64,000 bases of DNA from an uncultured Bacteroidales bacterium (lineage in GTDB: Bacteria > Bacteroidota > Bacteroidia > Bacteroidales > FEN-979), in the NCBI GenBank assembly GCA_903887775.1, contig CAISRB010000017.1, forward strand, positions 1-64,000, written 5' to 3'. This document shows, in pieces, positions 34,829 through 43,205 of this stretch (positions within the stretch are counted from its first letter, which is position 1; each line of letters starts with the position of its first letter). The translations under genes were made by a program, and so were the position numbers. Under the pieces are notes generated by a model. The model was not told where the DNA came from and did no database searches. It saw nothing but the letters and a program-made list of their open reading frames with translations.

Positions 34829-36781
34829 TTACTCTATTTTCCTGGAAAGCCCGTAAAGAACCGGATTCCCCTGCCTTATGCGGAATGACATCCTCCTGAT
34901 CACAAGATCCTGTTTTTTCGGGTTCCAGATAAAACCCCGGATATTAAGGAAATGATGCCTCCACTCTATATCGGCCAAACGGTAGGAACAATATATGCGG
35001 CGAAACTCACCGGGTTTAGCTCTTTGAATTGTTGCCGACTGAAAGGAAAGCAGTGTTTCCTTCTGATAAATTCCTGATTGCAGATAAGCTTCTGAAAACC
35101 CTACAGGGGTTTCAACATCTGCAGTCAAATCAATAATATCATTTTTATGACGGCAGATTTCCCTGAGGGATCCGATGAACACAGGACTGAATTCCAAGCT
35201 GCTGTCCATAGATAAAACCGGGGATTTCAGGTCGATGCCTGAGAACCGGATCGCGGCAGGCCGGAAGTTACCCCAGCCTGAACTGTTCGAGGCGAAATCC
35301 AGATCCGAAGAAAAATAATATTCACCAGGGCCGGGAACGCTGTCCTTTGTAAATACATAAAAGTCGCCCTCGTTAAACCTCGTATGGGTCAACAGGTTCG
35401 GATACTTTGCCTGGATTATTGGATAATCCTCCCACTTTGAGTTCGAAATGCAGCCGTAAACAAAATACTTCGCTTTACATGCATCAACTATGCTGCTTAT
35501 AACGGGAGGTTCAAACACATCATGGAGATCATTGATATGAAAACCATTCATCTCCGGTTTCGACAGGTAGTACGAGGTGAAACGCTGATGCGAATCGATC
35601 AGGATAAAGCAATTGGAACGGCCCAGGGAATCGGCCACATTCCTGGCCTTTACAATGATCTCCCTGTAACAGGAATTGTAAAATAACCGGTAATGCTTTC
35701 TTTCTGAAATCAAAGAGGGGATGATCACAAGGGCGCACAAACCCACAAGGATGCTTTTTTGCCAGGGTTTTTTAATGTCGGCATAAAAGAACATCAGCAA
35801 TAACAGGAATGGAAAGGAAAAGAGTAATACGGAATACTGAAGTACCGGGTTTATACACAATGAGTATATAAATCCCACGAGAAGGGGTATGAAAAACCAG
35901 GCGAATGATACCATTACAAGCCTGAAGTCAGTGAGGGCACCTTTCGTTCTCCAGGCCAGGGACAGTATGACCAGTGTGAAAACCAGGGCATACACATACC
36001 AGGAGAATTGGAACACATAACCCAGATAATCGAAAATAAAGTCGGGCCGGGGTTTGCTGAGCCATCCGCCAATACCTCCCTGTTTAATCTGTTCGAAAAA
36101 TATCGGAAGATGCGGCATATACAGCAGCGCGATGATCAGCCAGGAGAAGATATAGGAAATGCGGTATGGCCGGGCAAGGATGAAAACGCCGGTGATTCCC
36201 ACGATTCCGCAAAACAGGAGAGAAAAATGGTGGTTGTAGGCGCATAGTGCGGAAGCTATGACATAAGCTGCAAGGTTCATGTAATATCGTTTGCCGGGGA
36301 ACAGCATGAGCCTTGTCCAGAAATACACCATCAGCAGCACAAGAAACAAACCACTGGCATATGGCCTGGCGATCTGACCGTACATAACCGGGTATTGCAG
36401 GAAGGCGAGAAAGGATGCTGCAATAAGGCCTGCTGCAGAGCTGAACCATTGTTTGCCGATCGAATAGATCAGGTAAACGGCGATCAGGCTGAAAATCGTA
36501 AACGGCAGTTTAACGAGAGGTTCCGAGAAGCCGGTGAGTTTCACCCAATAAAATAAGAACACCTGCACCCCTGCCGGATGGGTGTCAACAACCACACCCT
36601 TGGCAATAAGGTCGTGAAAGTTGCTGAACTGTGTGCGGAATAACGCGCTGAATTCGTCATGGGTAAAAGGGATGTTTCCATAGTCGTAAAACCTGAGAAA
36701 AGCGCCAATGACTATGATCAGGAAAATCAGCAGCTGGTCAACATAGATATTTTTGGAATCCCTCATTTCAGGGCCAAACAT
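34829..36781 (-). CDS. GT39/ArnT-like membrane glycosyltransferase
   Basis: 650 residues. About ten membrane helices across residues 10-390, with the luminal acidic motif THDEF (D42-E43) after the first helix and VDTHPAG at ~65-71, both typical of GT-C enzymes that use lipid-linked sugars (dolichyl/undecaprenyl-phosphate mannosyltransferase, ArnT). A C-terminal ~250-residue extracytoplasmic region (~400-650) has beta-sandwich character and is unassigned. The start may be the second ATG (M6). It lies 13 bases after the Crp gene, so the two are likely co-transcribed. Acceptor unknown. Confidence 0.82.
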   Translation of the reverse strand: MFGPEMRDSKNIYVDQLLIFLIIVIGAFLRFYDYGNIPFTHDEFSALFRTQFSNFHDLIAKGVVVDTHPAGVQVFLFYWVKLTGFSEPLVKLPFTIFSLIAVYLIYSIGKQWFSSAAGLIAASFLAFLQYPVMYGQIARPYASGLFLVLLMVYFWTRLMLFPGKRYYMNLAAYVIASALCAYNHHFSLLFCGIVGITGVFILARPYRISYIFSWLIIALLYMPHLPIFFEQIKQGGIGGWLSKPRPDFIFDYLGYVFQFSWYVYALVFTLVILSLAWRTKGALTDFRLVMVSFAWFFIPLLVGFIYSLCINPVLQYSVLLFSFPFLLLLMFFYADIKKPWQKSILVGLCALVIIPSLISERKHYRLFYNSCYREIIVKARNVADSLGRSNCFILIDSHQRFTSYYLSKPEMNGFHINDLHDVFEPPVISSIVDACKAKYFVYGCISNSKWEDYPIIQAKYPNLLTHTRFNEGDFYVFTKDSVPGPGEYYFSSDLDFASNSSGWGNFRPAAIRFSGIDLKSPVLSMDSSLEFSPVFIGSLREICRHKNDIIDLTADVETPVGFSEAYLQSGIYQKETLLSFQSATIQRAKPGEFRRIYCSYRLADIEWRHHFLNIRGFIWNPKKQDLVIRRMSFRIRQGNPVLYGLSRKIE

Positions 36782-36794
36782 ACAAAATTCCGGT

Positions 36795-37496
36795 TTACCC
36801 GATGCGGCTGATCTTTCTCAGTGACTCATGATCAAGAAGTTTCAGCTCCTTATCATCAAACTGAATAATTCCGTCATGCTGGAAAGACCTCAGGATTTTA
36901 AGAGCGCTGTCGCGTGACATAGCCGAAAGATCGGCGAGATCCTGCCTGGTCAGAAGCATCGGGAAATGATCCGATTCGAAAATATCCTCAAAAAGGTACA
37001 AAAGTGAATCGGCCATCCTTCCCGGCATCTGTTTCTGGGTAAGGTAGATCAGGCGGTTGTATACGTTCAGCGTATTCCGGCTGAAATCCTTCATAAACTC
37101 TTCCGCGAAATGGTTGTTCCTCCTGATAACTTCTTTGATTGCATTCAGATCGATAAAGCAAACCGTGGATTCCATCAGGGCCATAACAGTATAATGATGC
37201 ATCTGGTCAAGATAAATGCCGGGCCCCCCGATAAAATTGGTCGGTTTTACAATACGGAGAATGGCATTCCTGTTCTCAATGCCTTCAAGGTAAAGTTTCG
37301 CCATTCCTGAATTCACCGATAACACATGGGTCATCTGAGTGCCTTGTTTTCGGATTGTCTCGCCTGCTTTAAAAACCACGCTCAACCTGTTCTTTTCAAT
37401 AATGCCAAGTTCAACTTCATCCAGCATACTGAAAAGCGAAGACTTTAATTCGCAATTAAAACAGCTCATCGACGATTTCCCAAGATATTCAAGCAT
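36795..37496 (-). CDS. Crp/Fnr-family regulator with N-terminal CxxC
   Basis: 233 residues: cyclic-nucleotide-type beta-barrel (~20-145), a long dimerisation helix (EEFMKDFSRNTLNVYNRLI) and a C-terminal winged helix (LTRQDLADLSAMSRDSALKILRSF at ~183-206). An N-terminal C12-x-x-C15 (SCFNC) plus a later cysteine (TVCFID) could bind an Fe-S cluster, but the four-cysteine FNR pattern is incomplete. A second start (MSCFNC, 9 residues later) is possible. A near-perfect FNR-type palindrome lies 20 bases upstream, suggesting autoregulation and control of the divergent redox operon. Confidence 0.9.
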   Translation of the reverse strand: MLEYLGKSSMSCFNCELKSSLFSMLDEVELGIIEKNRLSVVFKAGETIRKQGTQMTHVLSVNSGMAKLYLEGIENRNAILRIVKPTNFIGGPGIYLDQMHHYTVMALMESTVCFIDLNAIKEVIRRNNHFAEEFMKDFSRNTLNVYNRLIYLTQKQMPGRMADSLLYLFEDIFESDHFPMLLTRQDLADLSAMSRDSALKILRSFQHDGIIQFDDKELKLLDHESLRKISRIG

Positions 37497-37515
37497 GGTG
37501 TAAAGTTACAAAATA

Positions 37516-37529
37516 TTGATAAATGTCAA
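37516..37529. promoter_or_regulatory. FNR/Crp-like palindrome
   Basis: TTGATaaatGTCAA matches TTGAT-N4-ATCAA in nine of ten specified bases. It sits just upstream of the Crp/Fnr gene and about 200 bases upstream of the ferredoxin-NrfD operon. Relative to the proposed crp promoter it lies downstream of the start, a repressing position. Confidence 0.6.
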
Positions 37530-37578
37530 TGTTTTTTCGGTTGTTTTTCCTGTTATTGTCGGGGAAAAAGCTCGATTT

Positions 37579-37586
37579 CAAAGGTA
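37579..37586 (-). promoter_or_regulatory. Candidate -7 element of the Crp/Fnr gene
   Basis: Minus-strand TACCTTTG matches TAnnTTTG; the -33 side is not a clear TTTG. The leader would be about 75 bases and would contain the FNR-like box. Confidence 0.45.
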
Positions 37587-37628
37587 TTATCCCACGTTTA
37601 ATAAACCTGACTTCATTTACAAATGAAT

Positions 37629-37636
37629 TAGCTTTG
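37629..37636 (+). promoter_or_regulatory. Candidate -7 element of the ferredoxin-NrfD operon
   Basis: TAGCTTTG matches TAnnTTTG with no TTTG at the usual distance, as expected for an activator-dependent promoter. Start near 37643, leader about 88 bases. Confidence 0.4.
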
Positions 37637-37730
37637 GGCAGCCGAAAAACACCCGAAACCAGGATCTGTGAAAAATGATGTTATGGTGTTTATTATATTG
37701 ATTATATGAATTTTAACACAATTACGACTG

Positions 37731-38687
37731 ATGAAGAAGAACAGCAACTCTACACGCAGAAATTTTCTTAAACTTGGCCTGGCCGCCGGAGCCACAGCCC
37801 TGATAGGGGGGGGCGGAAAGGTTTTATCTGCGGTTTCTAACCCTGATGCGGTCTCGAAAGAAACAGGCGAGAAAGTCAAACTGCTGTCACCCGATGGTTC
37901 GCTTGTTGAAGTTGACAAGGGGCATTGCCACGCCTGCCCTGCAACCGGCAAGGAAGCCCGTCAGGGTATTCCCAACAAGAAAATGGTCATGGTTATAGAC
38001 CTGGCCCGCTGCAGGAATGCAAGAAAATGCCTTGAAGGCTGCCAAAGCATGCATCATCTTCCGCCGAAAATTGAATGGATCAAATTTTTCCTGTTACGTG
38101 ACAGCAAGGATACATCTCCATACTGGTTTCCTAAGCCCTGCTTCCAGTGCAACAATCCTCCCTGTGTTAAGGTTTGTCCGGTAGGTGCTACATTCAAGCG
38201 CACCGACGGCATTGTGCTGATCGACAATGACCGGTGTATCGGATGTAAATTCTGCATGGCTGCATGTCCTTATTCTTCGAGGGTATTTAATTGGGGGTCG
38301 CCGGACCAGGAGCCTCTACCTGCAGGGAAGAAATACTCACCCGAAACAAGCTGGCCCCAGAAAGTCGGAACCGTCGGGAAATGTGATTTCTGCCCCGATA
38401 TGGTGCGGCAAGGCAAGCTGCCGTCCTGTGTTACTTCCTGCCCTAACGGGGTATATTTTTATGGTGACAAGAATGAAGATACTGTTACCAACGGCACAGA
38501 AACTGTGAGGTTCAGCGAACTCGTTCAGCAAAGATCTGCATACCGTTATATGGAAGAACTGGGAACAGAACCCGGTGTTTACTACCTGCCTCCTGTAAAC
38601 CGATTGTTCGACTATAAAGTCGGGTTCCAGGATCTGAAACCTGAGGAAATTGATTTGTACAAGAAAGAAGCCAACTTATCTGAATAA
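37731..38687 (+). CDS. Tat-exported 16Fe-type ferredoxin subunit (DmsB/HybA-like)
   Basis: 318 residues with a twin-arginine signal (STRRNFLKLGLAAGA at 7-21). Cysteine groups for four [4Fe-4S] clusters run through the protein: CRNARKCLEGC, CFQCNNPPCVKVCP, CIGCKFCMAACP and CDFCP-CVTSCP. An additional H-x-C-x-x-C-P motif (~66-71) precedes them. Such subunits pass electrons between a periplasmic catalytic subunit and a membrane NrfD subunit. No molybdopterin subunit is nearby, so the redox partner is open. Next gene starts 11 bases later. Confidence 0.9.
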   Translation: MKKNSNSTRRNFLKLGLAAGATALIGGGGKVLSAVSNPDAVSKETGEKVKLLSPDGSLVEVDKGHCHACPATGKEARQGIPNKKMVMVIDLARCRNARKCLEGCQSMHHLPPKIEWIKFFLLRDSKDTSPYWFPKPCFQCNNPPCVKVCPVGATFKRTDGIVLIDNDRCIGCKFCMAACPYSSRVFNWGSPDQEPLPAGKKYSPETSWPQKVGTVGKCDFCPDMVRQGKLPSCVTSCPNGVYFYGDKNEDTVTNGTETVRFSELVQQRSAYRYMEELGTEPGVYYLPPVNRLFDYKVGFQDLKPEEIDLYKKEANLSE

Positions 38688-38698
38688 TATTATACAGC

Positions 38699-40939
38699 AT
38701 GGAATATAACAACAAAACATATAAAAACTATGAAGATTTCAAGCCTCAGCTTGAATCCATAGGCAGGTACGGTTATTTTTTCATAACTGCTATGGTTATG
38801 ATCATTGCCTGGGGCATTTACGCTCTATATACCCAGCTGTCGAAAGGACAGGTGGTAACCGGAATGCGTGATTACGTGATCTGGGGTATTTATGACGCCA
38901 ACTTTATTTTCTTCATCGGGATCAGTTATGCCGGCGCCCTCATCTCAGGGATCCTGCACCTGCTGAGGGTTGAATGGAGGCATCCTATTTTGCGCATGGC
39001 CGAAACCATAACCGTGGTCTCAACGATGATTGGCCCCAGTTATATTTTTCTGAGCATGGGCCGTCTTGAAAGGGTATGGCATATCCTCGTTTACGGCAGG
39101 ATCCAATCACCCATTGTATGGGATGTGTTTGCAATATCAACCTATCTTATCGGAAGTTTTATCTTCCTTTACCTGGCCTGTGTTCGTGACCTTGCGTTTA
39201 TGAGGGATCACCCGGTTGGCGTTGCCAGGTGGCGCAACCGCATCTATAAATTCTTGTCAGCCAATTATCAGGATACTCCTAAACAGCGTGAACTTCTCAA
39301 CCAGCTCATCGACCTGATCTCCATCGTGATCATCCCCCTGGCAATCCTTGTTCACTCGGTGCTTGCATGGATCTTCGGGATGACCCTGAGGCCGGGCTGG
39401 CACAGCACTATTTTCGCCCCGTATTTTGTGCTTGCCGCCATTTATTCAGGAACCGGGGTCCTGATCATCGTTATGTTTGTATTCCGGAAAATCTATCATC
39501 TTGAATCCTATATTACCAAAAATCATTTTACCTACCTCGGGATACTGCTGATGATCCTGGGAGCGCTGTATGGCTATTTTACATTCAGCGAATACCTGAC
39601 CAACTGGTATGGCAGTGTGAAATGGGACATGGAAGTGCTTTACAGGTTGTTTGACACTTCGACATACTGGTGGTGGTTCTTTTTCTCAGCCTTTATCGGG
39701 GTCCTGCTGCCCATCATTCTAATTGCCATGCCCCGCCTGAGAAACATCTATACGATTGTGTTTGCTGCAATGATAGCGGTAACAGCTCTTTGGGTCAAAC
39801 GTTACCTCATCATCATCCCCACCCTCGAAACTCCCTTGCTCCCGCTTCATGATGTAAGACCTGAATTTGCCGGCTATTCTCCGAGCTGGGTTGAATGGTC
39901 CCTGACTGCAATGGGTATCGCTATCTGGCTGCTCCTTTTCTTCCTGTTTTCCAAATTTCTTCCAATCGTTCCTGTTGTAAGAGTAAATACAGCTGATGAA
40001 AGGGATTATTTTAAACTCCGGAAACTCGCAAAGGAACGTATTCTCCGCCGCATGATCCGTAAGACCAGAAAAGAAAAGAACGTAGTAGCGGGTATCCTTG
40101 TCCTTTTGTTCATGTCGGCGGCCCTGGCCGGACATGCCCAGGACCCGCTGCGGTCAAGACTGAAACTCGAATTCCTGAACAAATCGGGCACCCGTATTCT
40201 CACTGGGAAACTCACGAGTAAAAAGGACGATCAGACAGTTCCTCTTGAAGGCATGGAAGTCAGTTTCTTTATTCAGGGAGCCAACAACAAGGTGTTGCTT
40301 GGGAAAGCTTCAACTGACGAGGCCGGGAAAGCAAATTTCACCCTTCCAGATAAACTTGATATTCGAAGAAATAAGGAAGGTAAATACAGTTACTCTGCAG
40401 CTTACGCAGGGAGCAAGGAATACCAGAGCTCAGAGTCTTCTGCAGCCATCATGGATGTTTTCATGAAAATCACGTTTTCGCAGAAAGACAGTTCGAAACT
40501 TATCAACCTCTTTGCCGTTGAGATCAATCAGAAAGGTGATTCCGTCCCGATTGACGGATCAACCGTGATATTTTATGTTCCCCGTACTTTCTCCTTATTG
40601 AAAATAGGTGAACAAGCTGTTAAAAGCGGGCATGCCGACCTTGACTTCCCGGTGACCCTGCCGGGTGATTCCGCAGGCAACCTGCCAGTTATCGCCAGAT
40701 TCGAAGATAACGACAATTACGGCAATGCTGAAGTGAACGCGACGATGGCCTGGGGTAAAAAACTTCCCCCTTTGGTAATCATTAAACGGGGGTTGGGCGA
40801 CACCAATGCTCCTCTCTGGATGGTATACACTCTTATCGTACTGCTATCTCTCGTGTGGTTCCATTTTACTTATGCCATAATTACAATTTTCAGGATCAAT
40901 TATCTTGGGAAAAAAGCTTTAAAAGAAAAACAGGCTTAA
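38699..40939 (+). CDS. NrfD-like quinone-reactive membrane protein fused to an Ig-like domain
   Basis: 746 residues. Residues ~20-425 hold about ten membrane helices of the NrfD/PsrC family (early DANFIFFIGISYAGALISGILHLLRVEWRHP, then helices to SKFLPIVP). A charged linker (LRKLAKERILRRMIRKTRK) is followed by a signal-like helix (VVAGILVLLFMSAALAGHAQ at ~455-475), an extracytoplasmic beta-sandwich (~480-700) and a last membrane helix (~712-735). It reads like NrfD joined to a second, once-separate exported protein. Expected to exchange electrons between quinone and the ferredoxin encoded just upstream. The fusion is unusual. Confidence 0.83.
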   Translation: MEYNNKTYKNYEDFKPQLESIGRYGYFFITAMVMIIAWGIYALYTQLSKGQVVTGMRDYVIWGIYDANFIFFIGISYAGALISGILHLLRVEWRHPILRMAETITVVSTMIGPSYIFLSMGRLERVWHILVYGRIQSPIVWDVFAISTYLIGSFIFLYLACVRDLAFMRDHPVGVARWRNRIYKFLSANYQDTPKQRELLNQLIDLISIVIIPLAILVHSVLAWIFGMTLRPGWHSTIFAPYFVLAAIYSGTGVLIIVMFVFRKIYHLESYITKNHFTYLGILLMILGALYGYFTFSEYLTNWYGSVKWDMEVLYRLFDTSTYWWWFFFSAFIGVLLPIILIAMPRLRNIYTIVFAAMIAVTALWVKRYLIIIPTLETPLLPLHDVRPEFAGYSPSWVEWSLTAMGIAIWLLLFFLFSKFLPIVPVVRVNTADERDYFKLRKLAKERILRRMIRKTRKEKNVVAGILVLLFMSAALAGHAQDPLRSRLKLEFLNKSGTRILTGKLTSKKDDQTVPLEGMEVSFFIQGANNKVLLGKASTDEAGKANFTLPDKLDIRRNKEGKYSYSAAYAGSKEYQSSESSAAIMDVFMKITFSQKDSSKLINLFAVEINQKGDSVPIDGSTVIFYVPRTFSLLKIGEQAVKSGHADLDFPVTLPGDSAGNLPVIARFEDNDNYGNAEVNATMAWGKKLPPLVIIKRGLGDTNAPLWMVYTLIVLLSLVWFHFTYAIITIFRINYLGKKALKEKQA

Positions 40940-40998
40940 ACTGCAATATATTAAACAAAATCAAATATTAATAAATTGATAAAAATCAGGAGGTTATT

Positions 40999-41397
40999 AT
41001 GAAAATGAAGAATGTAAGCCGTTTATTGGCAATTGTTCTAATGTTAAGTGCTTTTTGTATCGCAGGCTTTGCACAGAAACCTGCAAAATGGGTTGCACCA
41101 GATAAATACAAAATAATGAAAAACCCAAATGCAGCTGATGTGAGCACCGGCAAGGACCTTTTTGCAAAACATTGTAAATCATGTCATGGAAAAGATGGTC
41201 TTGGAGACGGCCCCAAAGCAGCTACCCTTGGCACATCCTGCGGTGATTTTACTGCAAAAGAATTCCAGTCGCAGACTGATGGTGAAATTTTTTACAAGAT
41301 CACAACCGGCAGAGATAAAATGCCTGCTTTCGGAAAAACCATTTCTGAAGACAATGACCGCTGGGCCCTTGTAGATTATCTCAGAAAACTTAAATAA
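40999..41397 (+). CDS. Monoheme cytochrome c
   Basis: 132 residues with signal peptide (AIVLMLSAFCIAGFAQ), one heme site CKSCHG at ~58-63 and a methionine ligand in KMPAFGK near 110. Class I fold. A consensus Shine-Dalgarno AGGAGG at 40988-40993, stronger than usual for this phylum, precedes the ATG. Third gene of the ferredoxin-NrfD unit; it may carry electrons from the complex to a periplasmic reductase or oxidase. Confidence 0.93.
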   Translation: MKMKNVSRLLAIVLMLSAFCIAGFAQKPAKWVAPDKYKIMKNPNAADVSTGKDLFAKHCKSCHGKDGLGDGPKAATLGTSCGDFTAKEFQSQTDGEIFYKITTGRDKMPAFGKTISEDNDRWALVDYLRKLK

Positions 41398-41440
41398 ACT
41401 GGTGCAAGGCTTGTTGCCGGGGACCCTGTTTTAATCCCTG

Positions 41441-41476
41441 CGAGCGCTAAGCGCGTTGCTTGCGGCAAGGTTTTTT
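41441..41476 (+). terminator. Probable terminator after the cytochrome gene
   Basis: GC-rich hairpin sequence (gagcgctaagcgcgttgcttgcggcaagg) followed by tttttt at 41471-41476. The pairing is imperfect, with more than one possible fold. Confidence 0.5.
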
Positions 41477-41530
41477 AATTGGCTTTTACTTTACATTTTC
41501 TTGCATTAATAAAGAAAAGGAGATAGAATT

Positions 41531-43195
41531 ATGCCACAAAATGAAACTGCAGAAAATCAGGAATTTGGGAAAATTGCTGAAAAATTGGCCAGTCTTGAAG
41601 AACGGCTTTCTGCCCTGGAAGAAAAAGTTCTTTCAGGTTCCCACAAGCAGGCACTGATGAAGAGTATTGAGGATGCGGGTTTTTCAGGTGGAGAGACTGT
41701 TTCTGTCGATTCTATTACCATTGAATCGAATATCCTGGAATACGGGCTTTCATGGATCGGAATTGTAGTTTTGTTATTCGGGATAGGATTTCTGATGATG
41801 TTCATCCAGAAACAAACCAACAGCTTTCTGTCCAGCGCGATAGGTTACCTGGCTGTTGCCGGGGTCTACACTCTTTCAAGATACCTTAAAAATTCCCATG
41901 ATCATCTTGCCTATATGCTTAATATAGGTACTCATCTTTTATTGTTTTATGTTACGTTACGCTTGTTTTTCTTCACCGACACCCCACTCATCCATTTTAA
42001 GGAGGGAGTTGTTCTGCTGCTCCTGATTGCCCTCGGGTTCCAGCTTTACAGGTCTGTTTTGCTGAAGTCGGAACTTCTTGCTGCAATAGGAATTTTTCTT
42101 GTACAGGCTACCTCCGCTTTTTCCGATAGCACCCATGAATCGCTGCCCCTTCTGACTATCGCTGCTGGCACTTCCGTTTGGTTGTTTTATCGTTACGGAT
42201 GGTGGAGGCAAATGATATTTTCGATCATAACGATCTATTTATCCCATATTCTCTGGCTTATGGGCAACCCGGTAATGGGGCATCCCGTTGGCGGACTTTC
42301 GTCGCCCCAGTTCAACCTGTTGTACCTTTTCTCTTATGGTATCCTGTTTTCCCTGGCCCCGCTTGTTAAACAGGATGAGCGGTTCAAAGCCAATGTATTC
42401 ACTTCATCGGTTATGGTAAACGGGATCTTTTTCTTCCTGGCCCTGCTGCTTGAAGTTTTGCTCTTCTATATGAAAAGTTATAGCGGGATCTTTGCCATCG
42501 TCTTCATTACCTGTCTTGCGTATTCGATTTTCCTTAAATTCAGGACCGAAAGGGTTTTTGATTCGGCATTTTACGCGATCTTCAGCTTCCTGGCCCTGAG
42601 CGCTGCAGTATACGGTTTTACAGGTTTACCCGGAGCCTATTTTTTTCTCGCACTGCAAAGTGTACTCGTGGTTTCCTGGGCTCTCTGGTTCCGCAGTCAG
42701 TTCATCGTAGTAGTCAATACAATATTATTTGTTGGCTTGCTCCTCGTCTACATGGTTTCGGGAGCCTATCTTGATTCCGTGAATTTCACATTCGCAATAT
42801 CTGCCTTTATCACGGCCAGACTCATAAACTGGCAGAAAATGCGCCTCGAACTGAAAACCGAGATGTTCCGGAAAACTTACCTGGTCTGCCTGTTTTTCAT
42901 TTTTGCCTTCGCACTCTATAAAGCCGTGCCCCCGAACTATGTAACACCAGCCTGGACAGGAGCAGCCATCCTCTATTTTATCCTCAGCCTGGTCCTTAAA
43001 AATACAAACTACCGGTGGATGGCTATTATCATGCTGCTGGTCACCGCGGTTTACCTGTTTGTGGTGGACCTTGGGCATATGGAAGTAGGCTATCGCGTGA
43101 TAGCATTTCTGTTTCTTGCTGTAGTGCTTTTCGGAACCTCATTGTATTTTACGAAGTTCCTGCGTAAAAAGAAAACACAGTCTTCCGAAGAATAA
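41531..43195 (+). CDS. DUF2339-like polytopic membrane protein
   Basis: 554 residues. A soluble N-terminal coiled coil (~10-40, EKLASLEERLSALEEKV) precedes about fourteen membrane helices (~70-540). This architecture is typical of DUF2339-type proteins, whose function is unknown. A strong Shine-Dalgarno (AAAGGAGAT) lies just before the ATG. It follows the terminator-like sequence and may be its own transcript. The end lies 10 bases from the convergent ABC-F gene. Confidence 0.75.
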   Translation: MPQNETAENQEFGKIAEKLASLEERLSALEEKVLSGSHKQALMKSIEDAGFSGGETVSVDSITIESNILEYGLSWIGIVVLLFGIGFLMMFIQKQTNSFLSSAIGYLAVAGVYTLSRYLKNSHDHLAYMLNIGTHLLLFYVTLRLFFFTDTPLIHFKEGVVLLLLIALGFQLYRSVLLKSELLAAIGIFLVQATSAFSDSTHESLPLLTIAAGTSVWLFYRYGWWRQMIFSIITIYLSHILWLMGNPVMGHPVGGLSSPQFNLLYLFSYGILFSLAPLVKQDERFKANVFTSSVMVNGIFFFLALLLEVLLFYMKSYSGIFAIVFITCLAYSIFLKFRTERVFDSAFYAIFSFLALSAAVYGFTGLPGAYFFLALQSVLVVSWALWFRSQFIVVVNTILFVGLLLVYMVSGAYLDSVNFTFAISAFITARLINWQKMRLELKTEMFRKTYLVCLFFIFAFALYKAVPPNYVTPAWTGAAILYFILSLVLKNTNYRWMAIIMLLVTAVYLFVVDLGHMEVGYRVIAFLFLAVVLFGTSLYFTKFLRKKKTQSSEE

Positions 43196-43205
43196 TTTCA
43201 TAAGA

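Noticed and set aside
38860-39000. Complete DMSO-reductase-type operon
   Set aside because: Ferredoxin and NrfD are present but no molybdopterin catalytic subunit is in the window.
41398-41530. tRNA or other structured RNA gene in the gap after the cytochrome gene
   Set aside because: No cloverleaf or other RNA family could be recognised; only a terminator-like hairpin is present.
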